Positions 1 to 9,305 are shown, counted from the first letter of the stretch. The stretch is 64,000 bases of DNA from Photobacterium toruni (GCF_024529955.1 NZ_AP024855.1:1094658-1158657), one strand, 5' to 3'. Numbers and translations are program-made. The notes: generated by a model from the sequence alone, not told the origin.

Positions 1-312
1 TCTCAATTAGCTGATTTTATGGATAAATATCCGAAATCGAAAGTAACGATTGAAGGGTATAGCAGTAAAGTTGGAGGTTATGATTATAATATTGCGTTAT
101 CTCAACGACGAGCAAATAATGTTGCCTCTGATTTAGAAAACCATTTTGGTATTACGGCTAATCGCATTAAGGCTATTGGCTATGGCTATGCACATTTATT
201 AGATAATGGCACAACAGAACTAGCTCATCAAAAAAATAGACGTATTGTCGCTGCTGTTAGTGGGCTTGATAAAAAAATAGATTATAAGTGGACTATCTAT
301 ACTAAAAATTAA
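1..312 (+). CDS. OmpA-family C-terminal domain protein (5' partial)
   Basis: The reading frame is open from base 1, so the N-terminus lies outside the window. The visible 103 residues form an OmpA/MotB-type peptidoglycan-binding fold. They contain a K-V-T-I-E-G-Y strand, then the typical N-x-x-L-S-Q-R-R-A-N-N-V helix, an I-x-A-I-G-Y-G strand, and a closing Q-K-N-R-R-I-V motif; the paired arginines are the usual diaminopimelate-contacting positions. The family anchors outer-membrane or lipoprotein components to the cell wall. Whether the missing part is a beta-barrel, a lipoprotein or a flagellar-type stator cannot be seen. The product ends in a short lysine-rich tail after the domain. A strong terminator follows the stop codon directly, so this is the last gene of its transcript. 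Confidence 0.85.
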   Translation, partial: SQLADFMDKYPKSKVTIEGYSSKVGGYDYNIALSQRRANNVASDLENHFGITANRIKAIGYGYAHLLDNGTTELAHQKNRRIVAAVSGLDKKIDYKWTIYTKN

Positions 313-317
313 TCATT

Positions 318-346
318 AACGGCTGCATATTTGCAGCCGTTTTTAT
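318..346 (+). terminator. Intrinsic terminator after OmpA-like gene
   Basis: A 10-base stem, AACGGCTGCA pairing with TGCAGCCGTT, is followed by a T-rich run. It sits 6 bases after the stop codon. Confidence 0.9.
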
Positions 347-394
347 TTTAATAGTTATGGCTAGATAATATTAGAATGAGAAGAACGGTAATTA

Positions 395-706
395 TTATTT
401 TTTCGCTGTATTTTTACTGGATAAGCAGTCAGTGTAATTCTTAAAGCCTTTTTGTTGGCATTCAATCACATTCTTTTTCATTTGGTTGAGTTCGGTATGA
501 TCACGGACAGAATAAATATTGCCATTAGTGCAATTAATTGAAATAACACCATTTGGTTCAAAATGATAACCTTCAACGTCGCTACCACAGGGATTAAACC
601 CAACTCCGGCATCGACACTTACTCTTGTTGGAATCGTACGTATACTTTCAGTTACACATCCGACTAATGATAAACAAAATAGACATGTAATAATAAACTG
701 GTTCAT
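395..706 (-). CDS. Small putative lipoprotein
   Basis: This 103-residue product has a short hydrophobic leader and a lipobox L-V-G-C with the acceptor cysteine at residue 17, so it is probably lipidated and exported. Asp is not at +2 (the sequence after Cys is V-T-E-S), which by the usual Lol rule suggests outer-membrane sorting. The mature part has four more cysteines, which could form two disulfides in the periplasm, and a lysine-rich tail. I do not recognise a named family. It stands alone, convergent with the OmpA-like gene, with the shared terminator region between them. Confidence 0.7.
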   Translation of the reverse strand: MNQFIITCLFCLSLVGCVTESIRTIPTRVSVDAGVGFNPCGSDVEGYHFEPNGVISINCTNGNIYSVRDHTELNQMKKNVIECQQKGFKNYTDCLSSKNTAKK

Positions 707-1126
707 ATAATAAGAGTGCTTTAAATAATAATTTGTAAAATGAAGATTATAAATGAAATGACAATTAATATCTTGTTATGAAAGGGTAATGAACAAAAAT
801 AAAAATGCGAACATACTTTAATAAGACAGAATGTTATCAGTATATTTTAGGATTTTAAATTATCATCATTGATTATTGTAATGATGGGGATTGTTCTGGC
901 TGTTAAGATTTATATAAGAATCTATTTTTTGTTAATTATATGATTAATATGTTTTTTTTTGTTGGTTTCACTAATGAGTAATGTACTGCGGTTACGTTGA
1001 TGAAGCGTAAAAATGAGAAATGGTGAATATTATTGCTATATGGAATTAATGTTTTACATTCAAATCGTTCGCAGAGTCACACAGTAAGTGCTATAAAGTC
1101 GGCTGTTTAACGATGCGGAATACACC
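707..1126. other. Intergenic region, no gene seen
   Basis: 420 AT-rich bases lie between the divergent lipoprotein and ZIP transporter genes and must hold both promoters. I saw no convincing Zur-type or other named operator, no stable hairpin and no small gene. Confidence 0.5.
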
Positions 1127-1882
1127 ATGAATCTCGATGAATTTAAAATATTATCAGTAGTGCTTATTTTTGTGACTACTGTTCTTGCTGGATTGTATCC
1201 GTTTCTACGTAAATTTAAAACGACACGACCATTAGAATCACCCGCGGCAGAAGCTTTAGCATCGGGTGTTTTTCTTGGGGCGGGTCTTATTCATATGCTG
1301 GGTGATGCTTCAAAATCATTCTTAGATCATGGTATTGAATACCCGATAGCTTTTGTATTGGCTGGTTGTGTATTTTTATTATTATTATGGTTTGAACACT
1401 TAGGTCGTCGCTTAGACGAACATGGTGATAGTAATAGCCCAGCGTTTGCTATTTTAGCGATGGTTATTTTATCTATCCATTCGTTACTTGCGGGTACAGT
1501 ACTTGGATTAAGTGGTTCAATTACAATGATGGTCATGATCCTCATTGCTATTTTAGCGCATAAATGGGCCGCAAGTTTTTCACTGGCAGTCCAATTAAGC
1601 AAAAGCCGTTTATCATTACGTCAATCGTTATTAATGTTTGGGTTATTTACGTTAATGTTGCCACTCGGGGTTGCGTTAGGCTCAGGTATTTTAGAATACA
1701 CCAACAGTTATCCGTTATTAGAGCCTATCTTTTATTCGTTAGCTGCAGGTACCTTTTTATATCTCGGTACATTGCATGGTTTAAAACAGTCAACCATGGT
1801 TGATAAATGCTGTGATTTAAAGAATTTTACTTTCGTTGTGGTTGGCTTTCTATTAATGGCTGTAGTGGCGATTTGGACTTGA
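1127..1882 (+). CDS. ZIP-family divalent metal transporter
   Basis: The product has 251 residues and about eight hydrophobic segments, and resembles the ZIP (Zrt/Irt-like) family that moves zinc or other divalent cations into the cytoplasm. Membrane segment 4 carries the family motif H-S-x-x-x-G-x-x-L-G (S-I-H-S-L-L-A-G-T-V-L-G) and segment 5 carries H-K-x-A-A, the histidines expected to line the metal path. A further histidine lies in L-I-H-M-L-G-D in segment 2. A short hydrophilic stretch after segment 3 contains H-L-G-R-R-L-D-E-H-G-D, a likely cytoplasmic metal-sensing loop. It is a single-gene unit. Zinc is the usual substrate, but iron or manganese cannot be excluded. Confidence 0.85.
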   Translation: MNLDEFKILSVVLIFVTTVLAGLYPFLRKFKTTRPLESPAAEALASGVFLGAGLIHMLGDASKSFLDHGIEYPIAFVLAGCVFLLLLWFEHLGRRLDEHGDSNSPAFAILAMVILSIHSLLAGTVLGLSGSITMMVMILIAILAHKWAASFSLAVQLSKSRLSLRQSLLMFGLFTLMLPLGVALGSGILEYTNSYPLLEPIFYSLAAGTFLYLGTLHGLKQSTMVDKCCDLKNFTFVVVGFLLMAVVAIWT

Positions 1883-2043
1883 TTGTTTTATTACGCTAAA
1901 TTCCTCCTTATTGTCCGCGTTAGTTGCTTCTAACTAATGCGGAACTGCTTTCTCTGGGAATAACCCTAACGTCATTACATAATTTCGTACTTGAGTTAGA
2001 AACTGATAGGGTAATTATTTAAAAGTTGATCCCCCTCACGTGC

Positions 2044-2064
2044 GATGGGACAAATGTCCTCATC
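2044..2064. promoter_or_regulatory. Palindromic candidate operator upstream of pnuC
   Basis: A dyad centred on GGACAAATGTCC lies about 62 bases before the pnuC start. The inner arms GGACA/TGTCC match perfectly and the outer GATG/CATC arms extend it imperfectly. The position suits a promoter operator. A binding site for the YeiL-like regulator encoded downstream is my inference. Confidence 0.4.
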
Positions 2065-2125
2065 TTTAGTAAATATACCTTTTACAATTACTTCAAATTA
2101 TTAATAAGAACAAAAGGATTAACTG

Positions 2126-2854
2126 ATGGATTTTCTTTCTTGGTTTGATATCAATAACACCCTTGTCAATTTTCCAATCGGTGACGGTTATGCAATGTCA
2201 TGGATTGAAGCAATTGGTACTGTTTTTGGTCTGCTATGTATTTGGTTTGCCAGTAAAGAAAAAACGATAAATTTCTTTTTTGGTCTTATTAATGTCACCT
2301 TATTTTGTATTATTTTCTTCCAAATTCAATTGTATGGATTGTTGTTACTGCAAGTATTCTTCTTTGTTGCCAATATTTATGGTTGGTTCGCATGGACAAG
2401 ACCAACCAGTGAGGGAGACCACTTAGAAGTTCGATGGTTAAGTAAGCAAAAATTAGCCATGACGGTGACATTAAGTGTGATTGCGATTGGTTTACTCACG
2501 GTTTATATCAACCCAGTATTTTTTGCACTAGCTAATTTCGCCGTTGATATATTGAATGTTTTTGGTGCTAATTTAGCGGCTCCAGCATTGCAACCGGGTG
2601 CGTTCCCATTTTGGGATGCAACTATGACGGTATTGTCTATTGTTGCTCAAATTCTGATGACACGTAAATATGTTGAAAACTGGATTGTGTGGGTAGTTAT
2701 TAATATCATCAGTGTTGGTTTATATGCGGTACAAGGCGTGTATGCGATGTCTATTCAGTATGCGATTCTACTCTTTGTTGCTGCAAATGGTGCGCGTTGC
2801 TGGATTGCAATTGCTAACAGAAATAAACCACAAGCTAAGAAGGTTATCGCATGA
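2126..2854 (+). CDS. pnuC: PnuC-type nicotinamide riboside/mononucleotide transporter
   Basis: This 242-residue integral membrane protein matches the PnuC family, which takes up nicotinamide riboside (or related pyridine nucleosides) by facilitated diffusion for NAD salvage. It has a W-I-E-A-I-G-T-V-F-G-L start to the first segment, then the characteristic F-F-F-G-L-I-N-V segment and the aromatic Q-V-F-F-F-V-A-N-I-Y-G-W-F-A-W motif that forms the substrate stack. A second W-x-V-x-N-I-I-S-V-G-L-Y motif follows near the C-terminus. It is preceded by an AAAGGA ribosome site and overlaps the next gene by four bases (ATGA), so the two are translationally coupled. The coupling suggests that the imported nucleoside is cleaved by the adjacent phosphorylase. 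Confidence 0.88.
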   Translation: MDFLSWFDINNTLVNFPIGDGYAMSWIEAIGTVFGLLCIWFASKEKTINFFFGLINVTLFCIIFFQIQLYGLLLLQVFFFVANIYGWFAWTRPTSEGDHLEVRWLSKQKLAMTVTLSVIAIGLLTVYINPVFFALANFAVDILNVFGANLAAPALQPGAFPFWDATMTVLSIVAQILMTRKYVENWIVWVVINIISVGLYAVQGVYAMSIQYAILLFVAANGARCWIAIANRNKPQAKKVIA

Positions 2855-3585
2855 ATCAACAACCTCATTTATTAATTAGTCACGGTCAAATTGCCACGAA
2901 TATTTTAGTCTGCGGTGAGCCTGATAGAGTAAATCGCATTGCGGAATGTTTCTTAACAAATAGTGTGTTAATTGCTGAAAATCGTGAATACCGTATTATT
3001 AATGGTGACTATCAAGGTAAACCTGTCACATTGTGTAGTACGGGGATGGGGGCACCATCAATGATTATTGCTTTAGAAGAGCTCAAACGTTGTGGTGCTG
3101 AACATATTATCCGTGTTGGCTCTGCGGGAGCATTACAATCAAATATTGGATTAGGTGAATTAATTATTGCTGAAGGCGCGGTGCGAGATGAAGGTGGCTC
3201 TAAAGCGTATATTCCAAGTGAATTTCCGGCCATTGCGGATCATCAATTGGTTCACTTATTAAAAACAGATTTATCACAACAAAATATTAATTATCATAGT
3301 GGTATTGTACGTTCTCACGATAGTTTTTATACCGATGATGAAGATAATATTTGCGAATATTGGCATAAAAAAGGTGTGTTAGGGGCTGATATGGAAACGT
3401 CTGCCTTATTAACGGTAGGGCGTTTACGACAGTTAAAAACCGCCGCAATTCTAAATAATGTGGTGCTTTATCAGCAGAATGTAAGTGAAGGGATCAGTGC
3501 TTATGTCAATGAAGCTGAAGAAATGATTAAAGGGGAACAGTTAGCAGCTCATACTGCATTGAATGCTCTTATCAATGCTGCTTAA
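2851..3585 (+). CDS. Nucleoside phosphorylase, uridine phosphorylase-like
   Basis: The 244-residue product is a nucleoside phosphorylase of the NP-I fold, which cleaves a nucleoside with phosphate to a free base and ribose 1-phosphate in the cytoplasm. Visible family features are the phosphate-binding glycines near the start (C-G-E-P-D-R), the C-S-T-G-M-G-A-P-S loop, the R-V-G-S-A-G-A-L strand, and the ribose/base contact A-D-M-E-T-S-A-L-L. The last is typical of the uridine phosphorylase/PNP group. It overlaps pnuC by four bases, which suggests an NAD-precursor or nucleoside salvage role rather than general uridine catabolism. The exact base is not predictable from sequence alone. Confidence 0.85.
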   Translation: MNQQPHLLISHGQIATNILVCGEPDRVNRIAECFLTNSVLIAENREYRIINGDYQGKPVTLCSTGMGAPSMIIALEELKRCGAEHIIRVGSAGALQSNIGLGELIIAEGAVRDEGGSKAYIPSEFPAIADHQLVHLLKTDLSQQNINYHSGIVRSHDSFYTDDEDNICEYWHKKGVLGADMETSALLTVGRLRQLKTAAILNNVVLYQQNVSEGISAYVNEAEEMIKGEQLAAHTALNALINAA

Positions 3586-3604
3586 CCCTTTTTAGTAATA
3601 TCAT

Positions 3605-3637
3605 AAAAAGCCCAATTTTTATAAATTGGGCTTTTTT
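3605..3637 (+). terminator. Terminator of the pnuC-phosphorylase operon
   Basis: A 14-base stem, AAAAAGCCCAATTT pairing with AAATTGGGCTTTTT, with a 4-base loop and a T-run lies about 20 bases past the stop codon. The symmetric A/T tracts make it bidirectional. Confidence 0.92.
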
Positions 3638-3719
3638 AATGCATACTATAAATTTCCCCTATTCAGTGCCATAAAAACCCGCTATCTTGATTCAAAATGA
3701 AATAATAGTGATATGCACA

Positions 3720-4415
3720 ATGCAATTAACGCCTTCTCCCTCAACACGTTTTAGTGATTATCTAACTCAACATTATGCGAGCTTTCGTCAAGCATTATAT
3801 TGTTGTCAAATCGGCAGTAAACGCTACCAAATCGGCGATGCGATTATGCAACAAGGTCAGAATATTACTCAGTTAATAATAGTGCCTGTTGGACGAGTAT
3901 CAATGCATATCTGTGCCGTTAATGGTCGTCGTTTTCAATTAGGGGAGATGGACTGTAATTATAATATTTTTGGTGAAATGGAGTTCTTTACTAAAACTCC
4001 CTGCCAATGGTCAGTTGTTGTTGAAGAAGCGATAGAGATTGATATTCTTGATATAAAGAAAGTAGAAAAATTACTGCTAGAACGGCCTGAGTTTAGTTTG
4101 TTTTTTGCTTCTGCATTGGCGCTTGATTACCAAGACTCGCTTGATATTTACACCTATCGATTATTACATCCAATTACTTACAATATTGCCTTTGATTTAC
4201 TTCAGCATGCCCGTAATTCGATGACACTTGGGCGCTTTAATAAAGCGGATAAAGAAGCTGAACGTTTTGGTACATCAAGTCGTGTTTATCGACGCGCATT
4301 AAAGACATTGATTCAACAAGGATTAGTCGAGAAAAAAGGCATAGAGCTTATTATTGTGGATCTGACTGGGCTACAGAAGTTTGTGGATCATTTTGAGGAT
4401 TATGAATTGTCGTAA
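3720..4415 (+). CDS. Crp/Fnr-family regulator, YeiL-like
   Basis: The product is about 231 residues long, with an N-terminal cyclic-nucleotide-binding-type beta-roll (I-G-D-A-I-M-Q-Q-G-Q ... L-I-I-V-P-V-G-R-V-S ... G-E-M-E-F-F) and a C-terminal winged helix (R-F-G-T-S-S-R-V-Y-R-R-A-L-K-T-L-I-Q-Q-G-L-V). It resembles E. coli YeiL. In E. coli, yeiL lies beside nucleoside hydrolase and transport genes, so its place next to pnuC and a nucleoside phosphorylase fits a nucleoside-linked regulator. The frame stays open upstream to a TTG at 3687, but the ATG at 3720 gives a more normal N-terminus. Two adjacent cysteines (Y-C-C-Q) are present in the sensor half. The ligand is unknown. Confidence 0.75.
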   Translation: MQLTPSPSTRFSDYLTQHYASFRQALYCCQIGSKRYQIGDAIMQQGQNITQLIIVPVGRVSMHICAVNGRRFQLGEMDCNYNIFGEMEFFTKTPCQWSVVVEEAIEIDILDIKKVEKLLLERPEFSLFFASALALDYQDSLDIYTYRLLHPITYNIAFDLLQHARNSMTLGRFNKADKEAERFGTSSRVYRRALKTLIQQGLVEKKGIELIIVDLTGLQKFVDHFEDYELS

Positions 4416-4441
4416 GTTGTGTATTTTATTCGTTTTATAAT

Positions 4442-4475
4442 AACCATGGCGACGGATACAGCCACCATGGTTTGT
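4442..4475. terminator. Bidirectional hairpin between convergent genes
   Basis: AACCATGG pairs with CCATGGTT around a 15-base loop, between the convergent regulator and ptrB genes. The flanking T-runs are weak, so the terminator call is moderate. Confidence 0.5.
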
Positions 4476-4502
4476 ATAACGCTAATGTTATGGGTTAATA
4501 AA

Positions 4503-6608
4503 TTATTTCTGTTCAGCCAATAGATCAATAAAGAACGCGTATTCTAGTGCGTCTTCATGAAGCGCTTTAAAGCGACCTGATGCGCCGCCGTGACCTGCTT
4601 CCATATCAACCTTAAACAACAAGCGGTTATCATTGGTCTTCATATCACGCAGCTTAGCAACCCATTTCATTGGCTCAAAATACTGCACTTGTGAGTCATG
4701 TAATCCTGTTGTCACCAATAGGTGAGGGTAGTCATGCGCGGTAATATTATCGTAAGGTGAATAGCTCAACATATAGTCGTAGTATTCTTTGTAATTTGGA
4801 TTACCCCATTCGTCATACTCGTTAGTTGTTAGTGGAATTGATTCATCCAGCATTGTTGTAACAATATCAACAAACGGTACGTGGGCTGCAACACCACAGT
4901 AAAGTTCAGGTGCTTGGTTGATAATTGCCCCCATTAATAAACCGCCTGCAGAGCCACCAACAGCAAAGATCTTATCTTTCGCGCCATAGCCTTGTTCGAC
5001 TAATGATCGGGTAACATCAATAAAGTCATTAAAGGTGTTTTGTTTGGTGAGTTTCTTACCGTCGTCATACCATGGACGTCCTAGCATTTCTGAGCCACGA
5101 ATATGCGCAATCGCATATACAAAACCACGATCTAGTAAACTTAAACGGGTTGATGAAAAGCAGGGATCAATGATAGCGCCGTACGAACCATAACCGTATT
5201 GATATAGCGGGTTAGTGCCATCTTTTTTGAAGCAATCTTTACGATAAACTAATGAGACTGGAACAGATTTACCATCACGAGCAGGCACCATTATGCGTTC
5301 AGAGCGGTAATTGTTCGCATCAAAATCACCTAAAACTTGTGCTTGTTTTAATACAATTTTACTGCCATCACTAAGATTAAAATCATAGTGAGTACCAGGA
5401 GTAGTCATGCTTGAGTAATACAGACGTAATTTATCTGTATTAATCTCTTTATTACCGTATAGGTAAAGCGTGAATGCCTCATCATTGAAGTGTAATTGCT
5501 GTTGTTGTTGAGTATGAAGATCACATACAGTGACGCGAGTTAAACCATTTTCACGCTGCTGATATACTAGATAATCATTAAATATCTCATAATCTTCCAG
5601 CATTGCCCCTTCTTGAGCAGGGATCACATCTTGCCAATGATCTTTATTGCCAATATCTGTAGTAGCAACTTTCATTAAGCGGAAGTTAACGGCTTGATAG
5701 TTGGTTAAAATATAGAACCAGTTATCAAGCTTAGAAATACTGTATTCCAAACCCACTTCACGATCTAAGAATGAGATCGCTTGTGCATTAGCATCGTTAG
5801 CGTCAATAAAAGAGACAGCACTGGTTTCAGTGCTTGAATGCCAAATATAGATCAGTGAGTTGTCTTTACTTTTACTTATTGACGTATAAAAAGTTGGATC
5901 ATTTTCTTCAAAAATCAACTGATCATCAGCTTGAGGTGTTCCTAAGCGGTGACGATAAACTTTATAGCCAAGTAGTGTTTGAGGATCTTTATGGATATAG
6001 TACAACGCTTGGTTATCATTTTGCCAAGCAACTGAGCCACTTGTACCTGTGATTTCATCAGCAAGATATTGGCCAGTAGTAAGATTTTTAATTTTGATGG
6101 TGTAAATACGACGACTTACAGTGTCTTCACCATAAGCTAATAAATTTTCATCAAGGCTGATGCTTAAATTTGATACATCATAATAATCGTGTTGTGCAGC
6201 AAGTTGGTTTAGATCGAGCAATACTTGCTTATTGGTGCCAGCAAAATCAGTTGCACGTACTGAAATTGGGTATTCATTATCACCAGAAACTTCACTTGAA
6301 TAGTAATAACTGCCTTGTTTTACAGGAACAGTATTATCATCTTTAACAATACGTCCTTTTAGTTCATCAAATAATGTCTGCTGCAATGCTGTGGTGTGTG
6401 CCATTACTGCATCAGTGTAACTATTTTCGGCATTCAGGTGCGCAATAATCTCAGGATCTGTACGACTGTCATCTCTCATCCAATAGTAATCATCAATACG
6501 GGTATTATTATGGATGCTCATCTCATGAGGCACCTTCTTGGCTACGGGTGCTATAACGGCTTGAATGTTATTTTTATCATGAGGTGTTGCTGATGTTGTG
6601 TTATTCAA
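4503..6608 (-). CDS. ptrB: Oligopeptidase B (S9A serine peptidase)
   Basis: The 701-residue product matches oligopeptidase B, a cytosolic prolyl-oligopeptidase-family enzyme that cuts short peptides after Arg or Lys. The N-terminal beta-propeller begins with the family-typical D-D-Y-Y-W-M-R-D-D. The C-terminal alpha/beta-hydrolase domain has the nucleophile motif G-G-S-A-G-G, an aspartate in G-L-H-D-S-Q-V-Q-Y and the catalytic histidine in M-E-A-G-H-G-G. Further conserved blocks are Y-G-S-Y-G, I-A-H-I-R-G and A-A-H-V-P-F-V-D. The length is normal for the family and no signal peptide is present. It is a single-gene unit, convergent with the Crp-family regulator. Confidence 0.93.
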   Translation of the reverse strand: MNNTTSATPHDKNNIQAVIAPVAKKVPHEMSIHNNTRIDDYYWMRDDSRTDPEIIAHLNAENSYTDAVMAHTTALQQTLFDELKGRIVKDDNTVPVKQGSYYYSSEVSGDNEYPISVRATDFAGTNKQVLLDLNQLAAQHDYYDVSNLSISLDENLLAYGEDTVSRRIYTIKIKNLTTGQYLADEITGTSGSVAWQNDNQALYYIHKDPQTLLGYKVYRHRLGTPQADDQLIFEENDPTFYTSISKSKDNSLIYIWHSSTETSAVSFIDANDANAQAISFLDREVGLEYSISKLDNWFYILTNYQAVNFRLMKVATTDIGNKDHWQDVIPAQEGAMLEDYEIFNDYLVYQQRENGLTRVTVCDLHTQQQQQLHFNDEAFTLYLYGNKEINTDKLRLYYSSMTTPGTHYDFNLSDGSKIVLKQAQVLGDFDANNYRSERIMVPARDGKSVPVSLVYRKDCFKKDGTNPLYQYGYGSYGAIIDPCFSSTRLSLLDRGFVYAIAHIRGSEMLGRPWYDDGKKLTKQNTFNDFIDVTRSLVEQGYGAKDKIFAVGGSAGGLLMGAIINQAPELYCGVAAHVPFVDIVTTMLDESIPLTTNEYDEWGNPNYKEYYDYMLSYSPYDNITAHDYPHLLVTTGLHDSQVQYFEPMKWVAKLRDMKTNDNRLLFKVDMEAGHGGASGRFKALHEDALEYAFFIDLLAEQK

Positions 6609-6993
6609 AGTGTGATCCTTTTGTGGCTACTGAGTGAGATAAATAGCTCAGTAATGCCAATAGATACAGCAATATTATTTGCTTTGATAATAACAATCTT
6701 GGGGCGAATATTGTTTTTTCAATCCTTAGTTTTATAAAACCAAAGGGGTAGTGATTACACCGACTGAGAGTGAGAATTAGCAATAGCGACTAGAACCGTA
6801 ATTGATGATTGCATTATTGAGTTATCTATCTGAAGTTATTGGTTTTTATCATATTTATAAAATAGGGCTATAGTAGCATTCTTAGGTGACGGGAATGAAT
6901 ATTAATGGCTGATTAAGTGTGACTGGTGTCACAAAAAATACGGAGTAATTATTTATTATAGAATGAAATCATAGGTTAATTAATTGTAATTAA
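6609..6993. other. Intergenic region, no gene seen
   Basis: 385 AT-rich bases between the divergent ptrB and the small membrane-anchored protein gene. It should hold both promoters. I saw no stable hairpin or conserved operator. Confidence 0.45.
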
Positions 6994-7512
6994 ATGAAAA
7001 AAAGAACAGTTATTGCAGTCAGTATTCTTGTTTTAGTGGGAATAATTGGATCTTGGAATCTATATCGAGTGTTATTTCCATACGATATGATTCATGTTAA
7101 TGGAAAAACACTACATTTAGGGCAGGTATATTCTCAACATTTATTATCTACTGTTGTTATTACAGGTGATGGCGAAACATTGTTAACCGTTACAGCACCG
7201 ACGTCATCGATAGTTAAACAAGTCACAGCTATACTCAGCGATGAAGTTAATAAGGTTAATAACGAACTTTCTGTTGGCACCAAAATGCAGTTATCGACAG
7301 CTTATTTTGATACTGATATTACTCTTCATTTATCAACGAAAGTAACTTACAACGCTCAACATTATGCGGCGATTTCAGTGCCGTTAGATATTGTGACTGT
7401 AAATTATAGTGTGAATGATGAGTTACAATTTAATGATATTATTGAGTTAGTACAACGCTATAAAAATAAAACACAACAGACATTTAATCATAGTTATAAT
7501 TTTATAAAATAG
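6994..7512 (+). CDS. Membrane-anchored hypothetical protein
   Basis: A 172-residue product that I do not recognise. Residues 1-25 are M-K-K-R followed by a hydrophobic segment ending at a tryptophan, consistent with an N-terminal membrane anchor or uncleaved signal. The rest, about 145 polar residues rich in Thr, Val and Asn, should then lie in the periplasm and looks mostly beta-stranded. No cysteine or obvious catalytic motif is seen. It precedes the sulfatase gene by 155 bases on the same strand, and no functional link is evident. Codon use matches the neighbourhood. Confidence 0.6.
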   Translation: MKKRTVIAVSILVLVGIIGSWNLYRVLFPYDMIHVNGKTLHLGQVYSQHLLSTVVITGDGETLLTVTAPTSSIVKQVTAILSDEVNKVNNELSVGTKMQLSTAYFDTDITLHLSTKVTYNAQHYAAISVPLDIVTVNYSVNDELQFNDIIELVQRYKNKTQQTFNHSYNFIK

Positions 7513-7667
7513 TAGATTCACGATAGAGTGATGTTAATAAAGCAATGATAAAAAATGATTACAGGCAAATTTGTGACGGTTGCTGGATTTTGAAATTTTA
7601 TGATTGTTTGTTTTTAAAGACCATAGATACTTTCAGTTACTTTTTATTTTAACTCAAAAGAAAGTAT

Positions 7668-9293
7668 ATGAAAGTAACTAGACGTTCATTTATTCATTAC
7701 GCTGCTTCAGCGTCGGTATCAGCTGCTGCATTAACTAGCATGGGAGTTATGGGGCAACCGATAGCACCTAAAAAAAATAATGTGTTGTTTATTGCTATTG
7801 ATGATCTCAATGATTGGATCGGTGCATTAGGCGCACACCCACAGGCAAAAACACCTAATATTGATCGTTTGTTTCATCGCTCGACCGCATTTATCAATGC
7901 CCATTGCCAAGTACCAGTGTGTGGACCTTCACGTACTGCTTTATTAACGGGAATGAGTCCAACCACTACGGGGCTATACACTAATAAAGAATTAGGTATT
8001 AAACCCTTTGCACCTGTTGCTGAGTCGGTTTTAGGCCGCTCACCCGTTTTACCACAACATTTTAAAAATAATGGTTATTACACCATGGCATCTGGGAAAA
8101 TATCTCACCATGGTACGGCAGACTTTCGTCATGCAGAGCAGTGGCATGAAGAGATACCACTCTATGTTATTGGTTCTCGTGATGCGCATATTTTTGCCAA
8201 TGGCTATGGTTATGGATCATATGGTAAAGATGATCATAAATACTATCCGTTTCCTGTCGGTGGTGGACAAATTATTCAATCTGAGCATTATGGTCCAGGT
8301 ACACCGGGAATGTCTTTGTGCAGTGGCGCATTAGAGCGACGAGATATACCCAACGGTGGTGTTATGCCTGATGAATATTTTGCTGATTGGACCGTTGAAC
8401 GGCTAAAGAAAACCTATGATAAACCGTTTTTTATGGCGTGTGGCTTTATTCGACCGCATGTTCCTTACACTGCTCCAAAAGAGTATTTTGATTTATTCCC
8501 GCTTGATGATGTGATTGTGCCAGAAATAATAAGCAAAGAAATGGCAGATATTCCATTATATGGTAAAGCGTTAGCATTGGGGATCATTCCTAATGGTGAT
8601 GCAGCTGCGGTTGAAAAAATTAATATGCGAAAAGAGTTAGTTCAAGCCTATCTTGCTTGTATTGCCTTTGTTGATGCACAAGTGGGTAAATTACTTGATA
8701 CTTTAGATGCCAGTCCTCATGCTCACAATACCACGGTTATCTTTTGGGGCGATCACGGGCAGAACTTTGGTGAGCATATGAATTATCGTAAGCAAACCTT
8801 ATGGGGAGAATCAACGCGAGTGCCATTATTAATCAGTGAAGCAGGGCAGAAACAAGGGCAGATATGTCGTCAAGCGGTAAGTTTACTTGATGTTTATCCC
8901 ACACTTGTTGAGATGTGCGGTTTACCAAAAGTCGCCACTAATGAAGGTATTTCACTGGTGCCGTTACTTCGAAACCCAAACTTTGACCGTAAAATTCCCG
9001 TTCTAACTACTTATGGCTATCAATGTCATGCGATTCGTGATCAACGTTATACTTATATTCGTTATCGTGATGGTGGCGAAGAACTTTATGATCGCAGCGT
9101 TGATGCTGATGAACACCATAATTTAGCGTCTGATAAACAATATCAAGCGATTAAAATTAAGATGGCGCAATGGTTACCCCAAAATGATGCATTACCGTTT
9201 GGAATGAAAGACTTTGATAACGAAGGCGGTGATTTTATTACTAAGATCCTTGCCAAGTTTGAAAACAATGGTATTCCAGAATACTTGCAGTAA
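7668..9293 (+). CDS. Exported sulfatase, iduronate-2-sulfatase-like
   Basis: The 541-residue product starts with a twin-arginine-type leader (V-T-R-R-S-F-I, then a hydrophobic Ala-rich stretch), implying Tat export. The metal-binding D-D pair is at residues 45-46. The sulfatase signature C-G-P-S-R starts at Cys85, which must be converted to formylglycine for activity. A further metal site, W-G-D-H-G-Q, and the C-terminal L-Y-D-R-S-V-D-A-D-E motif are as in iduronate-2-sulfatase-like bacterial enzymes. The family removes sulfate from polysaccharides such as algal or host glycans. No formylglycine-generating enzyme or radical-SAM maturase lies nearby, so maturation must be supplied elsewhere. 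An AAAGAAAG ribosome site precedes the start. Confidence 0.9.
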   Translation: MKVTRRSFIHYAASASVSAAALTSMGVMGQPIAPKKNNVLFIAIDDLNDWIGALGAHPQAKTPNIDRLFHRSTAFINAHCQVPVCGPSRTALLTGMSPTTTGLYTNKELGIKPFAPVAESVLGRSPVLPQHFKNNGYYTMASGKISHHGTADFRHAEQWHEEIPLYVIGSRDAHIFANGYGYGSYGKDDHKYYPFPVGGGQIIQSEHYGPGTPGMSLCSGALERRDIPNGGVMPDEYFADWTVERLKKTYDKPFFMACGFIRPHVPYTAPKEYFDLFPLDDVIVPEIISKEMADIPLYGKALALGIIPNGDAAAVEKINMRKELVQAYLACIAFVDAQVGKLLDTLDASPHAHNTTVIFWGDHGQNFGEHMNYRKQTLWGESTRVPLLISEAGQKQGQICRQAVSLLDVYPTLVEMCGLPKVATNEGISLVPLLRNPNFDRKIPVLTTYGYQCHAIRDQRYTYIRYRDGGEELYDRSVDADEHHNLASDKQYQAIKIKMAQWLPQNDALPFGMKDFDNEGGDFITKILAKFENNGIPEYLQ

Positions 9294-9305
9294 TTTCAAT
9301 TTGTT

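Noticed and set aside
707..1126. Zur box upstream of the ZIP transporter
   Set aside because: No palindrome close to the known Zur consensus was found.
6601..6783. 60-codon minus-strand frame upstream of ptrB
   Set aside because: It has no ribosome site, overlaps the ptrB start and has no recognisable features.
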